Of a stretch of DNA of 13,892 nt, positions 1 through 7,552 are shown in pieces; positions within the stretch are counted from its first letter, which is position 1; each line of letters opens with the position of its first letter. Both the position numbers and the translations under genes were made by a program. The DNA comes from Spirogloea muscicola. Lineage: Eukaryota > Streptophyta > Zygnematophyceae > Spirogloeales > Spirogloeaceae. A model generated the notes under the pieces. That model had not been told where the DNA came from and searched no databases. It worked only from the letters and a program-made list of their open reading frames with translations. The DNA lies in the NCBI GenBank assembly GCA_009602725.1, contig WELB01000001.1, forward strand, positions 1,296,435 to 1,310,326. The letters run 5' to 3'.

Positions 1-2335
1 GCCTCGAGGCGGCGCCGGCGGCCGGGGCCGTCGGCGGCAGCGGCGGCGCCGCCGACCTGGACGTCGGCACGGCGCTCAAGCGCGCCTCCGAGGCCGTGGA
101 GAAGGCTCCCGTCAGCAGCGTCGGCACCGCCGCCCTCTACTCAGGTCTGACTACAGCCTCTGCGCCTCCGTAGTGCCAGCTGCTCTCGGCATTGCTCCAT
201 GCGCCACAGCTCCTTCGCCCAGATGGCCTTGAGGACTGCCCTCGGCGTAACCTGGAGCTGCCCCGCGGCGTCGGTCTCCGCGCTTGCTGCAGGCGTCGCG
301 ACGCTGGGCACACTGGTCGCGGGCTCCGTGCTCGGGTCCGTGGACGTCCTGCCGCTCGTGCCGGAGGCGATGCAGCTCCTCGGCTTTGCTTACTGCAGCG
401 TGATTGCCAGGTAATGGGTACTGAGACAGGCAGCCACGCCCCTCTTTACGAGTGCGATCTCAACATGCAGCTGACTATGGGCGCCACCAGTAGTAGCACT
501 AGCAAGCAGAGTGCTCGCCGCTGACGCGAACAGTTCACCACTTTGTGTTTCGCAGCCGCTTTGTGACGAGCAAGCAGCTGGACCTCACGCCCTTGTCGCC
601 CATCAAGACCTTCCTCAGCCTCGTGGAGCAGCCCCAGCCGCCTGCTCTTGCCCAAAGCCTCATCATTCCAGAGGTCTGTCTCTGAGCTTGCAGGAATGAC
701 CACCCCGGGTGGTGGACATGCCCCCAGAAGCTTGACAAATCATGAGAGTGTAATTTCCAACACCCTTGGTGCCATTTGTTTTGCAGTCTGTGGACCAGGA
801 CGTTGCCGGAGCGCTGCAGGAGCTCGCCGGACAGCGGGACTCAGCTATCTCGCAGGTGACGAGGACGCATGCCTCTTACATGTACGTTACCATCACAAAG
901 AAGTGTATGAGGTTCTCAATGATTTCCGAGAATGTGGACGTTGTAGAATCTTAACTCCACCCAGTCACTCCTGCTTTCTGTGCATGCTGACTTGAGCAGT
1001 TAGGGGAGATGAAGAAGGCCGTGAAGGGCCTCACAAGTGTCAAGGCTGAGAAGGAAGCGCTTGAGGCAGTGGCCCTCCAGCTTGCCAGGGAGAGAGACGA
1101 TGCGATGTCTCAGGTGTGCCAAGCAGCCGGATCGGGATGGACTGACGAGACTGTATGAGTTGAGCACATCTTGGACTGGACTATCATTGAGGCATCGTTT
1201 TTGGAATGCCAGGTGATGGCCTTGAAGGGTGCTGTGGATGCCATGACGGAGCGCATGAAAGCCATCGAGGCAATGCTGGAGCAGGAGGTCAAGCAGCTCA
1301 AGCAGCAAAATCAGGCCCTCGAGACAGTGGCACTGCAGCTTGCTGCAGAAAGAGACTCGGCCATCCACAAGGTAGACTCTCAGACAAGCAGACACCATTG
1401 TGCAAGTAAGATACAGACAGCCAGCTTGTGCGAGTGCGCGCTTTGAAGCTGTTGATTACATTCCTGTTTCAGGCAAAGGAGCTGCAGGAGCAAGTCGAGG
1501 TAGGGTTCGGTGTCTTGAAGGAGAAGAAGGATCTTGAGACGTTCGCTGCCGAAATCACTGCAGAAAGGGACAGTGCAATGGCAGAGATAGCTGAGCTTAA
1601 GGAGGTGAGCTCTTGCTTCTCTCAAATTTAAGCGCATCAAGACAGCCTGGAGAGCCCGCCAGAATCAATGGCATGCCATTACTTTGTTGCCTCTCCACTG
1701 AGGAGTAAATCGCCTCAGTGCTTGATAGCATGCAACTGCCTTGCCCTGTGCTCGTTGCAGCCTAATAGCAGTGTGCTACTATACGCCAGATTGGTGCAAC
1801 AGGGGCTACTAGGTCTTGGGAAGCTCCTCACCTGCTTCCATCGGCTTGCCTGTCCTAGGTGGTTGCTGGCCTTTCCTCTTCGGGTTCTGCTTCCAGATTA
1901 ACGCCGGAGCAGGAGATTTTCATCAAGGCAAGGATTCGGTCAATTCGAGCAGAGTACATCGACATCAACAAGTCTTATAACGAGCAGGTGCATTGCTTGA
2001 CCTGGCAGCTGGTTAAATGCACATCTGTGTCTGCGACAAGGGTTGGGACGGTTAGACTTGATTGGTGCAAAATCAAGTAGAACGTCAGTCGTCTGTCAGG
2101 GTCCGCCAAAGTGGCTTCCTGTACCTGATTATGATCTCGTGGCCTTGTACATTTACAGAGCAGTGCAGTGGACAAGCTGGTGAATCACCTGGTGCAGGAG
2201 TTCGGCGCGCCAAGCGAGTGGACAAAGGACTACATGGTAAATTTCTTGGAGTCATCATCGTCTAGCGGCAGAAGCCTGGGCGTCACAGGCGTCCCAAGTC
2301 TTGCAGCCGAGAAGGCGGCTCAGACAACCCCTTAG
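1..2335 (+). CDS. CAAD/CURT1-like membrane protein with C-terminal coiled coil (5' partial, 9 exons visible)
   Basis: Visible exons are 3-144, 293-410, 556-673, 787-855, 1000-1113, 1213-1371, 1473-1604, 1859-1987 and 2159-2335 (stop TAG 2333-2335). All junctions are GT-AG and phases match, giving 385 residues; the true start lies before the window. The first three exons give an Ala/Gly-rich stretch and two hydrophobic segments (around YSGVATLGTLVAGSV and VPLVPEAMQLLGFAYCSVIA). Their order and the VDVLPLVPEAMQLLGF motif resemble the CAAD domain, known from cyanobacterial aminoacyl-tRNA synthetases and from plant CURT1 thylakoid-curvature proteins. A short Pro-rich linker leads into charged heptad-like sequence made of repeated modules, then a tail with LTPEQEIFIKARIRSIRAEY and a Ser-rich end. 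I infer a thylakoid or plastid-envelope protein with a long stromal coiled coil. The CAAD call is by motif memory; the coiled coil is evident from sequence. Function beyond that is unknown. Confidence 0.72.
787..1604 (+). repeat. Tandem exon modules encoding coiled-coil repeats
   Basis: Exons 787-855, 1000-1113, 1213-1371 and 1473-1604 are all multiples of three, flanked by phase-0 introns, and each carries the same signature at or near its end: GQRDSAISQ, RERDDAMSQ, AERDSAIHK and AERDSAMAEI. The preceding residues also match between modules (EAVALQLA and ETVALQLA in modules 2 and 3). The DNA of modules 2 and 3 is visibly similar over their last 50 or so bases. This is what exon duplication would leave. 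Confidence 0.7.
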
Positions 2336-2845
2336 GCACGTCATCAAGGAGCTCAGCAGGGGCTTTGCATCTGGTGACGCATATTATATTAGTCGATCAT
2401 CAGTATCAGGAACTCGGATTATTTAGTCACGGGACGTGATGCGCTATTCTTGAGTCTTGGAGCCTCACTCTGATCCATCATTGGAGCATAGAACCCAGAG
2501 GTGAACCACAGTTAGTCTTGAGTCTGCTACACATCAGAGCAGTTGCCCCACCTTGCCTAGAGAGTTGAGGGCCACACAAGTGCTGGCTTTCTGCGGCAGC
2601 GTTCACTGTGGCCCTGCAAAACATGGAGGGCAGAGAGGCTCTATATAGTGCAAGTGTCATCAGTGGGGCCAGCGTAGTGTTACTGCGGGTGGCCATGGCC
2701 AATACTCGCTCACATGTCTGTGCCTCCTAGTGCAGACGTTGAAGAGTGAAGGAGGTAGAGAGACGTGGGTAGTGCAGAGAGGGAGGTGAAGTACAAAGGG
2801 AGGGAGATAAGATAAGGAATGTGACTGCTGAAATTGAAGAGCGGC
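2336..2845. other. Gene-free stretch, probable 3' UTR of the CAAD-like gene
   Basis: No convincing exon is seen on either strand. From about 2738 to 2822 the plus strand is strongly purine-rich (runs of GGAGG, GAGAGG, GGGAGGGAG). The stretch reaches the first TGTAA after the stop codon, so most or all of it may be 3' untranslated sequence. Confidence 0.4.
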
Positions 2846-2850
2846 TGTAA
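2846..2850 (+). terminator. Candidate poly(A) signal TGTAA for the CAAD-like gene
   Basis: TGTAA is the usual green-algal poly(A) signal. This is the first one after the stop at 2335, about 510 bases downstream. It sits inside a repeat copy (TGTAAAAGCCAGCC) that on the minus strand belongs to the stem-loop repeat next to a retroelement end. Confidence 0.4.
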
Positions 2851-2884
2851 AAGCCAGCCAGGTGCTCGCAGAGGTTGTTCACAA

Positions 2885-3067
2885 TCATGATGGCAGAGCC
2901 ACACAGGGCGCTCTTGACACCCCCGTGTCAGCAATAGGACTAAAGATGAGCAGAGGGGAGGAAGAGCAAACCCCTCTGCGCAAGCCAGCGTCCGCTGCAA
3001 GGGTGCGACCGGCTTGGCGGTATAAAGCAAGCGCTTGGGACCGCTGGAGGGACATAGACAGACGCAT
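2885..3067 (-). pseudogene. Retroelement 3'-end remnant, copy 1
   Basis: A 60-codon minus-strand frame starts MRLSMSLQRSQALALYRQAG and continues AGRTLAADAGLRRG. A second minus-strand frame about 980 bases away has MRLSLSLQRSQAL followed by RAGRALAQASGFRGG. The two share about 20 of 32 residues and are also similar as DNA (3001-3075 against 3977-4050). An Arg-rich 'RLSLSLQR' helix is typical of the extreme C-terminus of non-LTR-type polymerase proteins in algal genomes; that assignment is from memory. An in-frame TAA lies two codons before the first Met, so this is only a truncated end of the element and is not expected to make a functional protein. Confidence 0.5.
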
Positions 3068-3283
3068 GTGTTAGCAGGACAGGACTCAAAGGCACCGAGC
3101 CTCTGGAAATATGCTGCACCCTGTTCTCGGCGCCACTGGTCAGAGATAAATGAGAATGAGAGGGAGGGAGGGGGATTTGTGAAGCCTCCGGCAGGCGGTG
3201 TCAAAGAGATGCTCAGTAAGGAGCTCTTCCAAAGGGGCTTGGACAAAATGGAGCAGCTCTTTCGCAGGGGTCGAGGGCTGTGA

Positions 3284-3850
3284 CAAGCCAGCCCACAAGA
3301 GTGTGAACAAGGTGCAAAGGAGTGAGAAAGCGTGAGGCCTGCCCATAGAAGAAACACCTCTTCCAAAGCCACAAGTGCTTCCAAGAAGGGGGCGTGGCCA
3401 GTGAAAGCAGAGCCCCGAAACGGCACGGACAATCAAGGTCCGGAAGGGCCAGGCGACCCGCAGACCTTGCAGGAGAAAGGAATTCCGTGTATAAGAATCA
3501 CATGTAGGCCAAATGGCCAAGTACAAAGGAAAGCACATCTAAAGATCTACATTACCTACAGCAGATTGACCCGCTCAATAACCACGGGTCGAAACATAAA
3601 GGTCACTAGTCGATGCATGAATACTAGATGCCAGAAACGGAGCCCTTCTGCCACCAACTAGAGCTCGCCCAGCAGGAGAAAGGGCTCCGCCCATTCAGGG
3701 TAGGGGCTGGCAAAGCCAGCCCATAAAAGAATGAATAAAGGACGAGAAGGGGGCCAGGGGAAGCGCTAAGAAAAACAAGCACACAGAGAAACAAAGAGAG
3801 AAGGCGCGCGGTGCGCATGAAACTGAAAGGGAGGCCAATCCTAGCCTTAC
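3284..3850. repeat. Degenerate stem-loop repeat units
   Basis: Units with the pattern GGCTGG-spacer-CCAGCC followed by an A-rich stretch and ACAAAG/ATAAAG occur here. One starts near 3286 (AAGCCAGCCCACAAGAG). Another lies at 3704-3745, where GGGGCTGGCAAAGCCAGCCC can form a short hairpin and is followed by AAAAGAATG and ATAAAGG. The same pattern recurs at 12985-13490 with the same strand sense and at 4564-5005 in the opposite sense. No credible gene lies in this stretch. Confidence 0.5.
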
Positions 3851-3860
3851 AAATGTCCTG

Positions 3861-4471
3861 TTAACTGGGTAATGAGCTGGCTAAGGGGGACCCTAAATAT
3901 CCCCGAGTGAGCACATGCATATCTGACAAGCTATACTGAGGAGCCAAACCACCACCACGGAAGCCACTAGCCTGGGCTAATGCACGACCAGCACGCTGGT
4001 GAATCGTGAGTGCCTGGGAGCGCTGCAGACTCAATGATAGCCGCATCCTATAGCATGCAATGATGGCTTGGGGGAGGCTAGAATGGCCTAAGCCACCCGC
4101 CCGCCTTACTCGGCGGGCATCAACATGCAGTGCCAGGCGATGGAGGAGGGAAGACCACTTCGTTCCGTAGCCGCCGTATATGTCCATGCGAACGGGAAGA
4201 AGTGGTCGCCCCGGGGGTTGTCATGACAGTGCCTCTCCTTCTTCCTCTCCGCATGATGTGTCGCCAAACCTGGCATAGTCGGTGTGGGTGCCCCTGGTTG
4301 GAATGCGTCCATGAGAACGACGTCGAGGAGAAGACAAGGCCCACCACTCCGGGGGATGGCCACCACATCCAGACGCCTGACGCAAGGCCTGCCACGCTTC
4401 TGGAGTACCGGCATGATGCCCGGCCTAAACATAGCAGCTACGAGGCACTCAGTAACCCCTGCTAAGCAGCC
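3861..4471 (-). pseudogene. Retroelement polymerase C-terminal remnant, copy 2, frameshifted
   Basis: Two overlapping minus-strand frames appear to be one broken reading frame. The first (4471-4106, after a TGA at 4474-4472) contains RPGIMPVLQKRGRPC, RRLDVVAIPRSGGPCLLLDV and HFFPFAW. This fits the 'RP.D.....G.....LDV' segment that follows reverse transcriptase in many non-LTR-type elements. The sequence then shifts frame near 4187-4190, where FFPFAW should continue into DIYGGYG. The second frame (4187-3861) carries DIYGGYG, WSSLLHRLALH and MRLSLSLQRSQAL, the expected polymerase tail. The frameshift and the upstream stop mark it as decayed. Family assignment is by remembered motif order; a profile search of both frames against reverse-transcriptase families would settle it. 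Confidence 0.5.
4099..4118. repeat. Short perfect hairpin in retroelement copy 2
   Basis: GCCCGCC at 4099-4105 and GGCGGGC at 4112-4118 form a perfect 7-bp stem with a 6-base loop. It overlaps the end of the first frame of the retroelement remnant. No function is evident. Confidence 0.5.
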
Positions 4472-4503
4472 TCAAGTCAGAGAAGCTGGGTTCCTGGAAG
4501 CGG

Positions 4504-4520
4504 GTCCCCTGGCAGGGGAC
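4504..4520. repeat. Short perfect hairpin
   Basis: GTCCCCT (4504-4510), loop GGC, AGGGGAC (4514-4520): a perfect 7-bp stem. It lies between retroelement copy 2 and the plus-oriented stem-loop repeats. Confidence 0.5.
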
Positions 4521-4563
4521 TGCTATGCAGTCTTTGGCTGGGGTTATTAGGCACGTACTCCGG

Positions 4564-5005
4564 CTCCTTCAGACCTTGTCCATTCCTTTGGGCTTTTGCC
4601 TAGCCTTTGGCTCCGTCATGAACACCTGTATGCATCTGGCTGGCAGTTTACAGCCGATTTTTTGATATCAGCAGCCGCTTCTTTTGGGCTGGCCTTTCCC
4701 AGCCACCAGTCAACTGGTGGCCGCGCTTCCTTCAAGTAGCCAATTGCGTAGCTGTGTGGTTTAGCGCTTTCGTGGCCACTTAGACCTTGTCAGTACTTGG
4801 TTGGGCTAGCCTTACACAGCCATCGCCCCCTTCTTCATTTTTCCATCATTAGCAGCCGTATCCATTTCTTCTATCATGGCTGGCACGGGGTTTACCAAGA
4901 GCGCCCTGTCTGCCTGGCCTGTGGCTCCGCTGTTGTAGTCATGAACACCCTCTGTATTTACCTAGCTGGCTTCCACAGCCGCTTTATTCATACCAGCTGC
5001 CACAT
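4564..5005 (+). repeat. Cluster of plus-oriented stem-loop repeat units
   Basis: Units start near 4564, 4637, 4684, 4782 and 4921. The first 31 bases (4564-4594) are identical to 12760-12790. Positions 4609-4680 and 4921-5000 are diverged copies of each other (shared blocks GGCTCCG, CATGAACACC, CAGCCG and CAGCAGCCGC/CAGCTGCC). The block 4637-4680 (CTGGCTGGC...TTTACAGCCG...CAGCAG) also matches the minus strand of 2865-2819, just past retroelement copy 1. This suggests the units derive from a retroelement 3' region. No supportable gene is seen here. Confidence 0.55.
4702..4721. repeat. Perfect 8-bp hairpin inside a repeat unit
   Basis: GCCACCAG (4702-4709), loop TCAA, CTGGTGGC (4714-4721). In the sister copies near 12801 and 13141 the second arm is eroded, so the hairpin is perfect only in this copy. 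Confidence 0.55.
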
Positions 5006-5122
5006 ATCCTTATTCGGGGAAACAATTTTCCCACGCAGTCAGATGACTGCCATGCAAGTCTCGAGGAGCAACAGCCTGCAGCCAGGCCGCCGGGCGCTCC
5101 GCTGATCGCGCCGCCGGCGTTC

Positions 5123-5149
5123 GCGGCGGCGGCGGCGGCGGCGGCGGCG
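5123..5149 (+). repeat. (GCG)9 trinucleotide run
   Basis: Nine GCG units. In the frame of the downstream gene they would read as nine alanines between AF and IVG, followed by SSGKRKLRFSFRPARP. The frame is open from 4853 to the splice site at 5502 but has no ATG before 5411, so this region could be 5' UTR or part of an upstream-spliced coding exon. Confidence 0.6.
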
Positions 5150-5410
5150 ATTGTCGGCGCCGGCGGCAGCAGCGGGAAGCGGAAGCTGAGGTTCAGCTTT
5201 AGGCCGGCGAGGCCACAGACGCCCGGCGGCGGCCACGCCGGCGGCGATGGCAGCCCCGTCGCGGCGGTGGGCGGCCTGCCCAGGCTATGGCAAGCGCTTC
5301 CGCAGGCCGGCCAAGACGTTGGAGCCAGCCCTCGGACACCGGCAAGGATTTTTGGCGACGATGGCGGCGGCGGCGGCTGCGACGGCGGAGCCGGCGACGG
5401 CGGCAGCGCC

Positions 5411-6452
5411 ATGGTCCAGAGCCTGCGCGAGGCGTTCGCCGAGGCCCTGGCCAGCGGCCCGGCCGCCGCCAGCCGCGCCGCCGCCGCGGAGCTGGCTCCA
5501 GCGTACGCCTGCCAAGCGAGCTCCCGCTCGCCGCCGTTCCCAGCCTCAGTCCTAAGCACAGCCGCTGATGGGGCGACGCCTCGCGCCTTCCGCAGGGCGA
5601 GCTACTCGGCGGCGCTGCAGCGCGTGGCGCAGCGGGAGCGGCACCTGCGCCTGGCGTTTGCCAAGCGGCTCCAGGAGGGCCGCCCTCCTCCAGGTGTGGG
5701 TCCCCACATTCGGCAGCAGAGCGGCCTGTCACATGGCAAGCTGCAGGGGTACACGGCCATGGCACTGGCCCTGAGTTGCACTTGCTGCGCCCAGCTGCCA
5801 CTGCAATTTGCCGGACCATTGAGAGACCCTCTGGTCTGCGCCGTGTCCTCGCTTGCGATTTTGCTGGCAGACCTCTCCAAAGTCGTGGACGTCCGCGTCC
5901 TGGAGAAGAGCCTTGAGGCCCACATTGCCAAGTGCAACTGCCAAGTCCTGCGATCACCTGAGGTGTGCTAGTTACAAACTGCACTACAGTGGTCCTGCCC
6001 TTGTGAAGTGCACCCGCATACTTCGTGTGAGATGCGCCAAGGTTGGCAGGGGAGGGCCCATGCACCTATCTCCTGGCCTTGGTGCGTATGCAGGGGTGGT
6101 TGTTGCCTCCGCCACCGACTCCAGACGGGCATTCAGATGTCAAGGTATATGTCATCTTCAGCCTGAAGGGGAGCCTGGACGGCGACATTGAGCCTCAGCA
6201 GGAGATTCGGATACACCCGCCCTGGTAAGTATCCGGTCTCTCAGTCTGGCAGTGTTTTTGCAGATTAATTGGCACTTGTGTATTCAGAAAAAAGTGATAG
6301 TATGATAGTAAACAGCAATCTGAAGTGGTACTGTGACAGACATGGAGTCTTGGTTGCTCTGCAGGAGGGAGCTCTATGTAGAAGCAGCCCAGGCGAAGGT
6401 CATTGTCTGCCCGTCACTATGTGAGACGCTGCTGCCAGTTGGCATCCAGTGA
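5411..6452 (+). CDS. Unknown protein with conserved-looking C-terminal (possible OB-like) domain, 5 exons
   Basis: Exons 5411-5502, 5596-5693, 5871-5962, 6094-6224 and 6365-6452 join in matching phases with GT-AG introns and end at TGA 6450-6452, giving 166 residues from ATG 5411 (context GCGCCATGG). The frame stays open upstream to 4853 and reads SSGKRKLRFSFRPARP, so the real start may lie in an unseen upstream exon. The N-terminal part is an Ala-rich helix (MVQSLREAFAEAL) and a charged helix (RVAQRERHLRLAFAKRLQEG). The middle has EKSLEAHIAKCNCQV. The C-terminus reads KVYVIFSLKGSLDGDIEPQQ, EIRIHPPWRELYVE and KVIVCPSLCETL. The alternating hydrophobic strands and the I-R-I-H-P-P-W motif look like one edge of a small beta-barrel. 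I have a faint, unverified recollection of similar IYPPW motifs in SPIDR-type DNA-repair scaffold proteins. No function is claimed. Confidence 0.55.
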
Positions 6453-7178
6453 GAGCTGGTGAGGTCTCACGACATCAAGTTCTGCCATTTCTTGCACTTC
6501 TTTTTTTCGACCTTACCTACATGCACACTTAAGAATTCTGTGTAGCTTTTGCTTGTGAAGTCCTGGTGAGCAAGTCTCATACACAGTCCCTGCAAGGTGG
6601 ACCTTGATAAGCAAGTAAAGCCTCCTCAAGCAAGGCCAGGTTACTCGTATGTCAATGCAGTGCCAGGTGCTTGCGCTTTTCAGCTGATGACAACAATAAA
6701 GTGGTTAGTTGTTGACCTGGTGCATCACACCCATACGATATGCGAGTACCGACACATATTAGTGGGCCACCAGTATGGTGAGTCAATGAGGCACTCTGTG
6801 CCAAATGCACGCCCGCGCTGAGCAGCTTGACCTGGCCAAGCTTGTGGAGCAATCATATACGGAGCATGCAGCAAACCCTTGCAAATGCATCCACCACCTA
6901 AGAGATGTGCTCTTGCCTGCAGTATGCAGGAACTTCAATCAGTTGACAAGTGACTCGTGTACATGCAGAGTATCGTAATTCACAGGTAGGTGCTCAGATG
7001 GTAATCTTGCTCCTCCCCATCAGCACACATGTAGCCACCCAGGGCTGCAATGGCTAGGACTTGCAATACATAGGCTGGCATCGCAGGCCAGTGCGTAATG
7101 TTTCAATTGCCTATGAGAAAATACTTGGAATTGCCATGGCTGTGATTTCATTGACAAATACAAGTTTTCTGAAGTGCC

Positions 7179-7183
7179 TTACA
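7179..7183 (-). terminator. Candidate poly(A) signal (TGTAA on minus strand) for the AAE3-OXC gene
   Basis: TTACA on the plus strand reads TGTAA on the minus strand. It is the first such motif after the OXC stop at 7553, about 370 bases downstream, a normal algal 3' UTR length. Confidence 0.45.
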
Positions 7184-7480
7184 TGCAACCAGTGAGTAAT
7201 ATCAGAGGTACATCGAGAGAAACTCGTACTGCACCTACCCAACATAACTCTTGATGCTGTTTAGCAGTGGTTAAACACACCACTCTCACTACAATATTCC
7301 CACAAAGGTAGACCGATGCAACTTGGGGATGGACTCCTGCAAACATGGGCAATACTTATATCTGCGGCAGTATTGTGACTATTTCCCAATGCTGGCTGGC
7401 TGGCGAATATGAAATGTTGCTTGCCCATATCTTGTGACCTGAACATATGCACATGTTGGGTCGTTGAGAAGAGCTGGACT

Positions 7481-7485
7481 TGTAA
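7481..7485 (+). terminator. Candidate poly(A) signal TGTAA for the plus-strand unknown gene
   Basis: This is the first TGTAA after the stop at 6452, about 1.03 kb downstream. If used, the transcript would overlap the 3' UTR of the convergent AAE3-OXC gene by roughly 300 bases. Confidence 0.35.
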
Positions 7486-7552
7486 GAAGGATCAGGCAAT
7501 GGCTCCGGTGATTGCAAGAGTGGGCAGGTGCACCTTCATTGCTGCTTTCTAG

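Larger units (their letters stand above)
6453..7552. other. Intergenic/3' UTR stretch between convergent genes
   Basis: No exon with matching splice sites and recognisable protein sequence is found on either strand. Base composition drops from GC-rich to more AT-rich. The stretch lies between the stop of the unknown gene (6452, plus) and the stop of the AAE3-OXC gene (7553, minus), and it contains the candidate poly(A) signals of both. Confidence 0.6.

Noticed and set aside
3035-3283. Plus-strand frame ending KEMLSKELFQRGLDKMEQLF
   Set aside because: It looks helical but is short, has no homologous second copy in the window and lies in repeat DNA antisense to a retroelement end; probably chance.
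2710-3432. 240-codon minus-strand frame
   Set aside because: It is the complement of purine-rich repeat DNA and has no domain signal. The only protein-like stretch here (2885-3067) is in a different frame.
5805-5845. Extra 39-base exon in the unknown gene (LPLQFAGPL region)
   Set aside because: It can be spliced without breaking phase, but in that phase it reads as low-quality sequence. A direct join of 5693 to 5871 is simpler.
5199-6065. Long minus-strand frame of 288 codons, and a related one at 4984-5559
   Set aside because: Both are Arg/Pro/Ala-rich by-products of GC-rich sequence antisense to the plus-strand exons. Neither contains recognisable protein motifs, and the plus strand has phase-matched splice sites.
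6691-6698. AATAAA-like poly(A) signal after the unknown gene
   Set aside because: Green algae generally use TGTAA, and AATAAA arises easily by chance in this AT-richer stretch.
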